A stretch of DNA of 64,000 nt from the NCBI GenBank assembly GCA_033060915.1, contig CM065394.1:15929501-15993500 (forward strand), given 5' to 3'. This document shows, in pieces, positions 1-12,727 of this stretch. The stretch comes from Euryodendron excelsum (Eukaryota; Streptophyta; Magnoliopsida; Ericales; Pentaphylacaceae). The notes under the pieces are model-generated. The model was not told where the DNA came from. It searched no databases and saw only the letters and a list, made by a program, of their open reading frames with translations. Numbering within the stretch: the stretch's first letter is position 1; each line of letters starts with the position of its first letter. A program made the translations under genes and the position numbers.

Positions 1-2703
1 TTACTATTAGTTCTACTACGACCATCGACGAACCCCATTTTGTTGTAGTCCTAATTTATGCGGTCATTTAATGGCAGTACATTGTGGGAATGAAGATTAG
101 CATATAAAAGTGAAACTATTATTTTATGTTTCTCATAGTAAGGATTATATATACAAAAAAAAACATTGATTGAAAATTGAATCAATGTAATCTTGTTTAA
201 AATAATTTCATGCTCGAAATACTTTAAAAAGTTTCAAAAATATTTGACAAATTAAATGGTTAAAGTTTATTAATCAAATTAAGTGTTTAAAAGAAATGTA
301 TCGAAACAAACTCAATAAATGATAAGTCTTGATTTTCTGAAGTAATACAAAAATAGCATAAATTGAAATGATAGCACTTGATTGCACATTTGCTGATCAT
401 AGTAACAAAATTTAACCCCAATCAGACCCCACTCACCACTATCTTTTCTAAAAGTGAAATTACCATTACCATATGCTAACTAAGAAACTCTCATAGCTAG
501 ACGCGTTGTACGGTTAAGTCTATCTGGTTTCCTAATTTCAGGTAAATTAGGTTGAAATTGTAATGAAATTGTGTGGTAAAACGGTTTCGCTTGGGCCCTT
601 TTTTGTGTCTGCATGCCATCACTATCACTGCCTCCACCTCATCTGCAAATAGACAGAGCAGGTGTACACTTCCCATTCATGCTCACTAAAGTAAGTAGTT
701 GTTAGTCAAACCATAACTTAGTGATCCTTAAACTTAAGTATGAAGTCTTAAGGTCGGTATATTCATACTTTTTTTTTTTGCGCTATCATTATTTATATAA
801 TACATAAATTTTACATAATTTGTGTGATAGTAGTTCTATACAAGCTTAAGTAAGTATTCGACGAAAGACCTAGATATCGTTTAACTTATAACAAAAAAAA
901 AAAAAAAAAGGCTAACCGAATCATGTAGATATATAACCAATATGAAAAATTGTTAAGTGGAAAAAAAACCAGTAAGTACGTAGCATTCATGTTTTGACAG
1001 TAATACTTTGTTAATTTTTTATGTCTTATGTAGTAGTGGGTTCCATATTGTAATATTAAATTTTAATGACAACAGTTAGTTAGTACTACCTTATCATTAA
1101 AAATTTGTCCGTTCAGTGGACTTAGTGTGCCACGTGTACGTCTCTCTTGCGTTTTTTTTTTTTTTTTTTTTGTATTTTGTTAATCACAATCATGGACCCT
1201 AGATCTGCTATTAGATGTAGTCTCAAAGTGTGTTTAAGAACCATCTAACATAGACTTATTGTATTATGAAAGGAAGAATGAGAGTGATGTGGCACTGCAA
1301 AAATACAAAATAATTTTCCAAACAATTCACATACAGATAGGTAGGTATGTGCTTATATAAACACATATCTATATCTAAATATATGCACATAACAACTAGA
1401 GGTCACATTCATTGGGAAGTCGTACGGGTTTCGAAGCTCTGCACACGGTGTTAAACAGAAAACGTGTCTCTTTTTCTTCTTCTTCTACCCATTTTTATTT
1501 TCCCCCCCCCCGGCTTCACAGGAAAATCCAAACAGATGCATCAAAAGGCTTTCTTTGTTCAATTCTTGCAGATTAAGATTCAATAGCATATGAAATCAAT
1601 CTGGCAATGTTAGAAGGACACCATGGCAGTCCACTATCAGAATGAGAAACCAAGATACCAAATATTTGTCACACAAGTCAGTCAAGTCAAGGCAAATATA
1701 TATATCCAATCCTAGCTAGATTAATTCTAGACTATGGCCTTCTTTTTCTTGGAATAAATAATCTTGATTATAACAACAAGAAAACATCAAAAAAAGTTAT
1801 GAATGAAGAATAAAAACAGAAAAAAAAAAAAAAACAATTAATACCAACCACTACTGAACAAATAGGTCTTATCCCCACAAAAATGCAAAAGCACTTGCCT
1901 GTAGGTTAGACATTTTGATGTTTTAATTGTCATCAATGGATTCCAAATTTTGGTCTTTCAGTATATAATGAATTTGAGTCTTGTGGTGAAAGGGGAGGGC
2001 ACAGAGAATGGGGTTAGGCATTAAGCCACCGAAGCCCTTATTTTAGACATCAAATATTTTAAAATTTTACATGTTATAATTAAATCCTATATAATTTTTT
2101 TTTTATCTTTTTTTTTAAAAAGTCTCAGTTCAAATGAAAAAAAAAAAAGCATGTTAAAAAAAGAAAGACCCAAAATTAATTAATATAGTTGATTTTAAAA
2201 AAAATAGTTTAACAAAAAGAAAAAGCTACAAATCACTTCTACCTATATAGGAAAGCTTAAAAGTTTAAACGCACGCAGCTCTCTCTTTCTTTCTTTTTGC
2301 ACCAAGACAGGCCCAAATTGAAAAGTTGGCAAAAGGTATTAAATAATAATTTTACATATCAAAATCAAAGAAAAACAAATTCTAAATAGAAACATTTTAC
2401 GACAATATTGAAAAATAAAAGAACTCATTAAAATTATCGCATTAGATATTAAATTGCCTTGAGTTGGCGGGTCAGAATGCAGAAACTTGAGGTATTACAA
2501 CTTGATACAATGATGGGCTCGATATCATTTACTTCAAAGACCTATAACTAGTAGTAATCCATATCATGATGATCTTTCAAAATATTCGAGATATGTAAAG
2601 AAATCTATGTTCAAATGAATTGGTTAAAATGGAAAAAAAAAAAAAAAAAAAAATGAAATTATGCACATTTAAAGTATGTGCCCTAAATGAGTGTAGATGA
2701 CTT
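1..2703. other. AT-rich intergenic DNA downstream of the GT14 gene
   Basis: No open frame here resembles a protein. The stretch holds many homopolymer runs, such as a T run near 1151-1171 and an A run near 2633-2652, with short AT repeats. It should contain the 3' UTR and polyadenylation region of the minus-strand glycosyltransferase gene just below 2704, but I cannot place the cleavage site. I see no terminal repeats or target-site duplications that would define a mobile element. Confidence 0.6.
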
Positions 2704-5454
2704 TTAGAAGTTCATGACCGTTGGAGCCAAGCTCAATAATCTAGTGAGAGTGCTGGGCAAGAACTTCCTTGCAAACATGTAGCAGATATTGGTTCTCTTC
2801 CCATTGTACTCACAATCACCTGATCCAGTCCTCATCCTCATCAACAGCTCAGGGCTCACCTCTGTTCTAACAAACCTAGTTGGATGGGGTCCACCTTTTG
2901 ACCAGTCAACCCAAGTCAAAGTCCTGTTTGCATTCCTCTTCCAAAATTTGATGCTGATGAATGTGGGTATGTAATGTTCATCTGAATAGCATGCAGGCTT
3001 GCAATATTTCCGGAACACCGGAAAATATTTCTTGTCGGAGATCACCTCGATGGCGAGCTCACGGTCGATCTCGAACCACTGGGAGCCCTTTCGCCATTGC
3101 TCGAGCTTGATTTGAGGCCTCATCTTGTGGCTGTATCGGCCTCGGCCTACAGGTCCTAGTAAGTCGTAGGCCTCGATGAAGGTTTTGCTCGACTCCATCA
3201 CGTAAGAGTAGACGGTGGAGAAGTTGAAAATGGGAATGCAGGACTCGGAGAGGAGAACAAAGCGCTCATTCGAGAAATCAAGTAAAGCATTCGCCAATAG
3301 GCGACGCTCAGCTTCTATCATGTTGGCCTTTCCCCATTCTACTGCCTGCATTATTGAAGAAGGTCAACCTTAAATTCTTACAAGAAGAATGCATGTGCTA
3401 CCCGTGTCCGTGACATGCATGCAGTTCATCAACAGCCATAAACCCAAGACCTGGCTACAAGTTGTAAAACAATTAAGTAAAACCACTGAAACAAATAAGT
3501 TAGGCCCAAGTATGGTAGCTCGTGTCACGTAAGCCTAGTCCACTAACATCAACCACAAAAGCATCAAGAAGAATGGGCTAAGCCCAGCCAACTTATTTTT
3601 GGGCTAGCAGAGGCCTAAATGAACCCACAAATGTTAGGATTCCAGAGCGCGTTCCCTCAAGCCAAGCTTGAGCTATAACCTAACCCCAAGTCCACTGCGA
3701 GAATACTGCAAAATAGCACCGAAATTATGTATCATTTAAAGAAAATTGTCCAACCACAAGCATAGAGGTCCAACAGATTAAAATTTCATTAATAGTTGAC
3801 CTTCTTGAACTTCCACTAACCAAAATTTTAAGTAGCTCTAATGGACAATGACTTCGTGTTAATGCCGTCCTCCAAAACTAGTTTGTCTGAAAACTATAAG
3901 ATAAAATAGTAAGATACAAAGTAATAATACGCTGATCCAGACTGGTTTTCTCCAATCATTCTGTCCGTCAATAGTTGGATGCACAATGGTCAGGTTTTTT
4001 ATAGTATTATTTGTGTATGTATATTACAAAATAAATTGCGTGAGTTTCATAGTATATGTCAGAGGGCTTAAAAGACGTGGGACCATTGAAATTGGACAAA
4101 CAAATCAGAGCAATAGATAATTTTTTTTAATATTCCGGTTATCATGTTTAGCATTAGACAATATTTCGTATCCTAAATTAATCATAAAATGTTTCAAAAC
4201 CCTAAAACTAAGCCAAATTTTTTTTTTTAAACCGTCCTATTTTCAAACTGTAAGTTTTTGCATGCCAAACAGGTATATCATTAGTTTTATATAGTCATAA
4301 ATTCATAATTTTATTAGATTTTCTACGGGAAGTGTTATAGTTTTTAGCAATGTATGGCAATTAAGGGCTATGTGACGTTTAAGTGTTTGGTCCTGTTAAA
4401 AAAAAAAAAGAAGACCGTAGTAACCCCCAACATTTAATAGGACTGCTTCAATAATACTTTAAATTCGTAACAGAATTCAAGGAGTTTCATGGCATATTAT
4501 CATAGCTCGACAGGTACCCTTAAGAGAAGATCCGTTATTAAAAGCCTAAAAAGGTTTTGTGAACAAACACCTCCATTGTTAATATGCACCTTAAGAGAAG
4601 ATCCGTTTTGAACAAACAAAGTACACCCTTAAGAGAAGATCCGTTTTGAACAATGGATTGTGAGCAAACAAATGCATGAATCTGACTAAAATAAAGCAAA
4701 AAAAACAAAAAAACAAAAAACAAAAAACAAAAAAAAAAAAAAAAAGTGTTTGGCTGACCTTGCTTGGGATTCTTCGGCCTTGAAAGACAGATTCTTCGGA
4801 TACTGCTCCATTGAAAGATGGTAGGGCATGCACATAAATGGAGTAAAGGCCTTCATTCCCTTCAAAGAATCTCTCCCACAGAGGAGCCAAAGGCAAATAC
4901 CCTCTTGTTAGAAACATGAAAGCAACCTTTGGGATGAAATCGAATGGAGTTTCGCGAATGCGGGGAACCATTGAAGCTCTCCAAAGCAACTCTTCATCTT
5001 TCATGTCATGCATAGCATCAGGTGGCTTTAGGTACTCACTTAAGCCTATTCGACCTGCTTTTTTAGCCTCATCTGCATGGTCAGCTGGTTCTATGATTGT
5101 TTGTGGTGGCAAAGTTTGAAGAGGTGGCTGCAATGTCTGATTGGGATAATCACATGATATAGCTTGTTGTGCCGGCAAAGTTTGGGGTTGGGATATCTCA
5201 TTGGGATGATCGGACAATAAAACTGGTTGTGCCGGCAAAGTTTGAGGAGGTGGTGGTGCAGGAAATGTTTGAATAGAGAACTGCTTGCGTAGAAAGTTCA
5301 AGGGAAAATCTTTGAGATAGAAACTGACTGAAATTCCGACCACTAAACCGAAGCTAAAGAAAAGAAAATAAATGATAAGGCTATGGAGATACTTTTGGAT
5401 ATTGAAGCGCTTGGAAGTTGAGGTTGGTGGGCGTTGTTGTTTATCGTTCTTCAT
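2704..5454 (-). CDS. GT14 / Core-2/I-branching beta-1,6-N-acetylglucosaminyltransferase-like protein, two exons
   Basis: Exon 1 is 5454-4759 and exon 2 is 3345-2704. The intron has a GT donor at 4758-4757 and an AG acceptor at 3347-3346, phase 0. The predicted protein is about 445 residues. Residues 1-25 are basic and cytosolic, about 26-47 form one membrane anchor, and about 60-120 are a proline/glutamine-rich stem with repeated QTLPAQ. The catalytic region starts near residue 175 ([11 protein letters not shown]). Exon 1 ends in GRRIPSK and exon 2 opens with AVEWGK, which joins smoothly as in plant homologues. Exon 2 carries [25 protein letters not shown] and [14 protein letters not shown], all typical of the plant DUF266/GT14 family. 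Members are type II Golgi membrane proteins thought to modify cell-wall glycoproteins; the substrate here is unknown. The start is the first in-frame ATG before the anchor. The frame is intact and looks functional. Confidence 0.9.
3346..4758 (-). other. Intron of the GT14 gene
   Basis: The 1413-bp intron has GT..AG ends and a T-rich stretch just inside the donor (4678-4745 read on the minus strand). Near the donor it holds three copies of a short repeat sharing the core CTTAAGAGAAGATCCGTT, at about 4519, 4589 and 4627. Each is followed by partly shared sequence. I see no gene or transposon end in it. Confidence 0.8.
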
Positions 5455-5482
5455 TGTGTATGTGTTTGTATGTATGTCAGAC

Positions 5483-5484
<2 letters not shown>

Positions 5485-5519
<35 letters not shown>

Positions 5520-5563
5520 TTAAAGGATATCAATAGTCAGGAGAAAATATAATGATTGGCATC

Positions 5564-5598
<35 letters not shown>

Positions 5599-5634
5599 GA
5601 AGGATGTTGGTATGGAAGAAACTAGTATTTGTTG

Positions 5635-5665
<31 letters not shown>

Positions 5666-5727
5666 TTGAAGGATGTTGGTATGGAAGAAACTATTATTTG
5701 TTGGAGAGAGAGAGAGAGAGAGCGAGC
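5485..5727 (-). repeat. CT-rich 5' leader: four (GA/CT)n tracts embedded in a duplicated unit
   Basis: On the plus strand, GA dinucleotide tracts lie at about 5485-5515, 5565-5596, 5635-5659 and 5704-5722. The last three are separated by two near-identical spacers (from 5597 and from about 5666) that share GTTGAAGGATGTTGGTATGG. This makes a compound minisatellite of about 70 bp per unit. It lies between the gene's ATG and an upstream TATA-like element, so the message should carry a CU-rich 5' UTR. A long open frame here (5537-5776) is only a product of the repeat. Confidence 0.8.
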
Positions 5728-5846
5728 TACCAGAAGCTCGGCATTCCCTTCTAAACAATTCCTGAATTGATTTCAAAACACCTCAGAACTGGCTTTCTTG
5801 TTGAAACTGGAGGAAAGAATTATGCTGACAATCTGCTTCTCATATA

Positions 5847-5858
5847 TATATTTATATA
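5847..5858 (-). promoter_or_regulatory. Possible TATA box of the GT14 gene
   Basis: On the minus strand the sequence reads TATATAAATATA, about 390 bp upstream of the start codon at 5454. It precedes the CT-rich leader. The area is AT-rich, so a chance match is possible. No second candidate nearer the ATG looks better. Confidence 0.4.
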
Positions 5859-5859
5859 A

Positions 5860-7962
5860 TACATAAATATACACACATGTATTATAGCATTAAATGCATC
5901 CTTTATGGCACAAAAGTATTTAAGAAAGTTACTATACTGATATCAAAACATACATGTACAGGTTGGCCTTCGTTACTAGAAGACTCCAGATTTCAACTCA
6001 GAACACCTCACAAGCTTTTTCATTGAACACAAACATCAAAATCATATTGATTATCTGATTAACTACATACATTCTTCTATATCTCCATCTATATCGGTCC
6101 GTTTGCAACTTTGATCACATGACTCATGTTATATATTCATATAATCGCGAAGAAATAATACCTACAAAGACTATTACTAAAATCGAAAAATATCATAACT
6201 ACAAATATACTAATTAAATATGCAGTTCAAAGTAATCACAATTAACAATTCTTAAGGCAAGGACAGAAAATTAATTAACTGTACCCATTTAGCATTTCAT
6301 TGAACAGATAAACTGGACAAAAGTATCGGATCAAATTTGAGCATTTGGGGAAACGTTATTGAAATTTGCTGGAGGGATTATGACATCCAGATCAAGGGAG
6401 AGATTTTTAGAGAGAGAGAGAGAGGAGATTTATGCCAAGTGGCTTTAAATTGTCCAACACTTTGTATCGCCAGATTCACCACACATTTTGAGGGGTTGCC
6501 ATGAATTGTCTTATTTAAGAATTTGGACTGTCCTTTGAATTGTCAATGAGATGCTTAAAATTAACAAACAATAACAAGTTGTTTATGTGTTTTACCATCG
6601 CTTTATATAGCTTGCTTTTTTATGCTTTTGTGATGAGTCCACGGAAGAACAAGGCCGGCTTGTAATTAGTTTAGTTACAAATACTCAATTCTGTGAGTCG
6701 AATGTTTAGTTAGACTAGCATCAACGTCAATTCTTATGAACCTCTGCTTGAGATTGCAGAACTACTATTATTATTTTGCTCTGCTCTTTTCTTGACCAAC
6801 TTAGTGAAACAAAAGCATATCAAGCAAAGCGACTTTCTTGGGTGTAATGCGCCGAGAAGTCTAATGCAAAGCTAGCTACTTTCATTAGTCTTCTTTTTAC
6901 ATCAATTTTTACATTTTTGCCTCGTTGTTTTAACAATATTAAGACTTAATTCTAACATTAGTGAATCCAAGACTTGTGGTTTTCAACAAAGCCTAGCTAT
7001 ACATGACCTATGTCTTTCGATTTAAGATATTGAAATTTAAAATTTTTTTTATCAGGCCTGTAGAAATTGAAACAAAGGAAGAGACTTTCTTGGATCACAT
7101 TTGAAATTTATAACGTACAAGTATGTTTTTGCAAGATGGCTCTAAAAGTATCCATTAGTTACACGGTGTCACTCAAATTTTAGATTGGAACTTAATTGAT
7201 AAATGACAAAATATAGACGTTATATATCTTTAGGGTAAATTATACTAATGATCCTTATAGTTTACACTTAGTATTAATTTAGTACTCGTACATTCAATTA
7301 CAATCAAATTACCTTTATGATATTTAAAAATATGCAAAATTAGTCCAATTTATAATTGCACTTGTTGTGCCAAACAAAAAATTATCACAATATATTTGTG
7401 AATTCTCTTCATATCTCTCTCATCTATTTTCTCCTTTGTAACCGGCTCCTCTATTTTTTCCTCCATCGCCAGCAACCACCTCGACCACCTGACAGCCCTG
7501 TTACCCTTTTCCTTTGTCCTCTTTCCCCTCTCTTCCCTTCTCCTTATCTCTGCCCATCTCTATCAATCGTTGCTCTGGTTGTCTCTTCTCCCTCTCATTC
7601 CAATTATATTTTGTACTTTCAATTTTAGCATGTAGGGCTTTGGTTTTCATTCCTTCAATTGTGGGTTTCTTTCAAATTCTTCAATATTTCACCCACTGCG
7701 ACACCTAGGAACCCCTTCCTCAAGCACGCCCACCCTCTCCCCGCATAGTACCCCTCCACTAACAGCCTTCCACCCAAACCCAACACCATCACTATCACCC
7801 CCAATTATACATATACATATACATATATATATATATATATTATACTCTATTTATTTATATAATAACAAAGGCGAAAGTGATACCTTCAGCAAACTAGCCC
7901 CTTCTCCATTGAATCACAAACACACACACAATAATACATATAACACATGAGAAAATGGCTTC
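5860..7962. other. Gene-free AT-rich stretch
   Basis: I see no coding potential. A short GA tract lies at 6412-6424. From about 7234 the sequence AGGGTAAATTATACTAATGA resembles the ends of plant terminal-inverted-repeat elements found near genes, and a similar start appears at about 8296. No matching opposite end was found for either. From 7356 to 7760 the plus strand is C/T-rich and gives spurious proline/serine open frames. A TA/CATA microsatellite lies at about 7808-7850. Confidence 0.5.
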
Positions 7963-7979
7963 AAAGGAATAAATTACAA

Positions 7980-8222
7980 GAAGGCTATCAAATTGATGTG
8001 GGACACAAAAGTGGAGAGTACAAGGCTTTTTTTCTTTTTGAAAAAATAGGCAAAGATACACACACACAAAGCAAACCACAAATGGTCCGGAGGGTTGGAT
8101 ATTTAGTCTCTCACCAACCTTCCCGTTTTGACAAGTTGTTTTGTATTGTAGATTCTTTATTCCGAATTAGTTGTGGTTTGCTTTGTGTGTGTGTCTTTGC
8201 CTATTTGCTCAAAAAAAAAAAA
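7980..8222 (+). mobile_element. Retroposed hairpin insertion with poly-A tail and 14-17 bp target-site duplication
   Basis: The sequence AAAGGAATAAATTACAA occurs at 7963-7979 and again at 8220-8236, its first bases merging with an A run. The DNA between ends in 12 A residues (8211-8222) directly before the second copy. A poly-A tail plus a long direct repeat is the mark of target-primed reverse transcription, as made by LINE machinery acting on SINEs or cellular RNAs. Inside is an inverted repeat of about 36 bp (about 8046-8081 against 8171-8206) around a loop of about 90 bp. I see no clear Pol III A or B box, so it is not an obvious tRNA-derived SINE. It could be a 5'-inverted LINE scrap or a retroposed hairpin RNA. 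Confidence 0.55.
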
Positions 8223-8236
8223 GGAATAAATTACAA

Positions 8237-11224
8237 AAGTATATTTGACATCAATTATAACAGTACAATCCAAAAGGGGTTTGGTGCATATATTTTAGGG
8301 ATAAGTACACTAGTAGTCCTTGTAATTTGAAGTTAGTATCGATTTAGTCCCTCCAGTTTCAATTTGGATAAATGTACCCTTGAATTTATAATCTTGTCCG
8401 TAAATGGTCCTTACCCCAAAAGCCTGTCACATGGTTAAAAGGAAAGTGACCCTATGCCTCGCACATGGCCACTTTCTATGGGCAAAAGCGGGATTTCACC
8501 ACCCTTCTCGCCCTAAACCCCCCCCCCCCCCCCCCCCCCCACAACATCTCCCTCACTTGTGATCTGGTTAGGATTTAGAAAAATAGGGCTTCTTATGCCA
8601 GACGTTTGGGGGAGGTTTGCAATGTATGTCATGGAAGCCTAGTGTGAAGAGGAAGAAAAGTGAAGGAAAGTGAAAGAGGAAGAGGAAGGAACAAAGATGG
8701 AGGCGATTGATTGCTAATGTGGAAGAAGGACTAGGTTGAAGACCTCCTGGACAGATTAGAACCTAAGAAGGAGGTTCCTAGGTTATCAACAATATGGGGT
8801 ATGTAAATCACATGTTTCAAACTGGTTGATTTCATCATTTTATTTTTCTATGATTCAGGTTGGGATTATTGACATGTAGAGCACTGGTGCCTGTGACTTC
8901 TTCCTTTGGGTTGATCCTCCAATGTGTGCTCACAGTCGAGAGGTTATACCAGGGTTGCTGTCACGACCCACTTCACTCTCTCTAGGTTAGTACAAGGGAA
9001 TTATAGTTGTCAACGTTTCATTAACATAGATCTTATCACAATCTAAGAGGTTATGTTATTATTACATCATGAAAGAAAACTAGTGGAACTTCTGCATTTA
9101 TGTCTCATTATAGTTACGGCAAAAAAAAAACTAATTAACTCATATGCTTCAAAGAGACAGGACAGCAGTGGGACTCGTTTCCATATTCATTTCCTTGGAA
9201 ATCCAGTTGATGCCTCAACTCCTGAAAAATGTCCCATAAAATAGGAGTGAGTTGTGACGCCCAATAGAAATTATATGATTTTCATAATGCACAGATTTAA
9301 ATATAGTGCAATAAAAGAATGGTATGACATGCGTATGTCCCTTTTATATTTCTTTATATAAATACTCAGATCCTACAGGTATATCCTGCCAAGGCCAATT
9401 CAAGCGAATTGGTTCACCCATGATGCTCCTCCTTCATTAAGATAATAAAATCCACCCATTATCATCTAGCTTGTATGAAGCCAATGAGTGCTGACTCATG
9501 GCAACCCCGTTTACCAGCTGGTCAAATTCACCCATGATACAAACTCGAAGTCTTTTAATATTCCAGTTATTTCTCCATTATTCCTCTCCAGTGATGCAAG
9601 CAATCTTGTAATGCAACTTTGAAATCATTATAACAATGAACATAATCAATAAAACAATTAACAGTACATTTAATAGAAAAGAAATAAGCATGTATCTTAG
9701 AGAATATATAGTTTCCTACTCTGATGATATGTTTGGATCAAGTTGTCCCTGATTTACGTATTATCTGTTGGACAAATAGTCGGTAGTTAGCCTTCTTGCT
9801 TGGTTATCATTACTTCCCACAACTGCCTTTTTTCCTAGAGTGTAAGAGTTGTAAATCTTACAATCAATTTAGCAATGTTAATAATGGAAATAATTATAAT
9901 AAAGTAGCTATCTTTGGTGATCCTTGGAACTCTTCCCATCTCCCGTCAAGAACGAAATTGCTCGGTGTTGAAACTCAAGGGAATTATCTAAAATTATACC
10001 AGGAGGTTTAGTGATCCCTCACTTTCTTAGTATTGGGTTTCCCATATTATTAGGGATTTTTTGGTAAAATTTCAAATTCTTTCCATTTATAGTTCATTTT
10101 CTATGATTTTCTATGTTAAACCACTACTGTTAATTAGCAAAAATCATAGGAATATCAAAAAATTCAAAAAAATTAGAGGAAGACTAGTTTAGATGCCAAG
10201 GAGACACCATAAAAATTTCATTGAAAGGGCTGCTTCGACGCACCTACTTGCACCACCACTTGCTCGTGGGGAAGGAAGGCTGAGCCTTCATCTTCTTCCT
10301 CGCGAGGCTGAGAGCTCTCTCGCTATTTTGCCACCATTTCGTGGTCATCTTGGCCATACATGTGTGTCCCAAAGATAGATAAGGACCTAGGCTACACACT
10401 CATAGTCAAAGCTCGACCTATGGTGGCCGACGGTGGCTGCTTTCAGCTTGAAACCTTGTTGCACGTCGGAACCCTAGGGTTCCAGACTTGCAACTGGATT
10501 TTTAGTCCACTTCCCGTAGTTTTTTGGAGAAACTTCCTTCATGGTTATTGTTCCTTACATCAAGATGAAGAAGGCCCAGTGGATCGTGTTCGCAATGGTT
10601 GCCGGTGGCTGAAGTTAGCATTTTTCCTCTTTTTCCATTGATACTGCCTTCTAGGGACATTCTGGTGCATGCATAGAGATCTGAGACCTCTCTAGAACTC
10701 CCCGGGGGTCCAGGAGAAATATCAAGTCCCTGTGACAAGCCTCAAGTCCTGGTTCGAACTGTTAGCCAACATTACCGGTGCAACCTCTCTCTTTCTCTCT
10801 CTGGTTTTCTTTGGTGTTACAACTGGCATGGGGTCGTGATTTCGGTGGGTTTGGGAAGATGAAGGGTAGAGGAAGAAGTCCCTTTACCTACTTTGAGACT
10901 GGTCTCCTTTCTTCTCTGTCTCTCTTTCCGTCTTCCTCTTTCGCGGTTTCTCTTTCTTTCTATAACTCTCTCTCTATCTACTTCGAATCTTCTGTGAACA
11001 ATACTCCTAGGGAGGGGTTTCAGACCATATGTATATATAGTGGGGTGGGTACGTTGAGGTGGTTTGGTCAGCGCATAGGGAGCACCTCCTCCCCGATTTC
11101 TCTCTCTCTCTCAATCTCTCTCTATATCTCTCTTTCTCTCATTGATTAGCCATTAGGTGGCTTACATGGGTCTTTCATGTCTAGCATGTGGGACGCATGA
11201 CTCGCACCAAACGTGTGCTTGAGA
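8237..11224. other. Gene-free stretch with decayed repeat DNA
   Basis: No frame here is convincing as a protein. There is a 23-nt poly-C run (8518-8540). Phrases such as TGTCACGACCCACTTC (8957) and TTGTGACGCCCAATAG (9253) look like starts of degraded plant LTRs, but I cannot pair them. From about 10770 to 11149 the plus strand is CT-rich. Open frames at 10193-10641 and 10778-11149 follow base composition rather than any known family. Confidence 0.45.
8518..8540 (+). repeat. 23-nt poly-C homopolymer
   Basis: An uninterrupted run of C residues, which is rare in an AT-rich plant genome. The complementary G run could form a quadruplex and the C strand an i-motif. The exact length is unreliable, because long homopolymers are error-prone in cloning, sequencing and assembly. 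Confidence 0.85.
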
Positions 11225-12719
11225 AGATCCCAAGTGTAGGATGGCGAATTAGTATATACTTGGAGTACGAGATTATTCCCACATGGAGCTGCGTGCACAG
11301 GACCAAAAGAAGTAGAACAGTCCCCTTAATAGCTCACAAAAATGCGAACAAATTGCTTCTAAAAGAAAATAAAATTCTGATTGTTTTGGAAAAGGTTTGA
11401 TTATCTAAACTAACTAACAAGCAATGAAAAACAACTTGAATAATGTTTGATTTAAAGTAATGAAAACAAGTCAAGGGATTAATTGATCCAACCAATTGTG
11501 TTTCTTGGAATTCCAACAGAGATAATTTTATAACTTAAATCCTTTGACTACGTCGTGAGTCTCGAATTCGGAAGATTTAGTAATAAAAACCAAGTGTTCT
11601 TCAATGCTTCAAGTTCTAAAATAAATCAAGTTGTTAGATTGAAGGACGAATACTATCGATTCGTGCAACGCATATACTGAATATAGGCTCATGCATAAAC
11701 GTTACTGAACATAATTAAACATCCAAGTTATCAAAGATTTCTAGAAAAAAGAAGAAAAAGAACGATAAAAATGAAAAATTTAACTTTGAAACCAGAAATT
11801 TCACCTCTGTTCATCTAAGACCTTCGATAAGTCTCAAAATCAATCCCTAGATGGAAAGGTTTAGCTACTCATCTCCATCTATGAAAAGTTTCAAAATAAT
11901 GGAATAAACACTAAAAATACCGATTTAATGCAAAGAAAGAAAAGAAATCTCGAATAGAATGCAAGTTGTCTGGAAAACTTGTGTTGAAACTTGTATTAAA
12001 GTGAATCCGTTTACAAATAAGCAACAAACTTATAAATCTAAGCTATTCTAGTGTAAAAACAATAAAAACCCTCTATAATGGCCACCTCTTATTGCTTTCT
12101 TTGGACATAAAATGAGTTTTTATTTATAGAGATCACATTCCAAACCTTAGAATTTTGTCAGAAATTTGTCTTGGCGTTCGAACAGCAAAACGAGCATTCG
12201 AACGACTCTAATATTTTTGTTCACCATTCAAACGCCAGGCCATTTTTGGTTTGCATGCAACCTGGCCATTCAAATTCCAGGCCAATTTTTTTTCTCTTCT
12301 TTTCTATCTTGCTGTTCGAACGGCTGTTTTGGTGTTCGAATGTTGGAGGCCTTTTTCATCCTTTTTTGTTTCGACTTGTTTGAGGCTCTTGAAGTCAGAA
12401 TTTGATGATGCTCATTAGATGCAAACATGTGTAACTTGAAGAGAGCTTTTCAATGGAATATAATTCATCCCATTCCGAGCTACAAGTAAAAACTTGCACA
12501 TTTCTCGAGACAAGGCCCCAATAACGTTCCTCGACAAGCCATGCCCACAGATCAGATTACTTCTTTGACTCCAAATCAAGTCCCTTAGCTTTAAATACCT
12601 TAAATATGATTGAGAACGAGGTTAAATACAGTATATAGCAAAGAGAGCATAATTAACCTTAATCTACAGCTAGCAAGGGTTATTTAGCGGCGATAGACTG
12701 CGCTTATATAGTCTAATCA
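11225..12719 (-). repeat. 3' LTR of the Athila-like remnant
   Basis: The right boundary is set by the polypurine tract GTTGGGGGTG followed on the minus strand by TGATTAGAC. The left boundary is approximate, from alignment with the LTR fragment at 17716. A block at about 12170-12340 has recurring TTCGAA and CCAGGCC words, typical of U3 reiterations. Open frames here are not genes. Confidence 0.6.
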
Positions 12720-12727
12720 CACCCCCA

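Noticed and set aside
5537..5776. 79-residue minus-strand frame with serine/leucine repeats
   Set aside because: It is a direct translation of the CT repeat and lies in the likely 5' UTR.
7356..7708. Overlapping plus-strand open frames rich in Pro/Ser/Leu
   Set aside because: They follow from a C/T-rich composition and show no domain, splice structure or start context.
10193..11149. Plus-strand open frames in GC-richer DNA
   Set aside because: No family resemblance. Frames overlap on both strands and carry LTR-like phrases, so a gene call is not supported.
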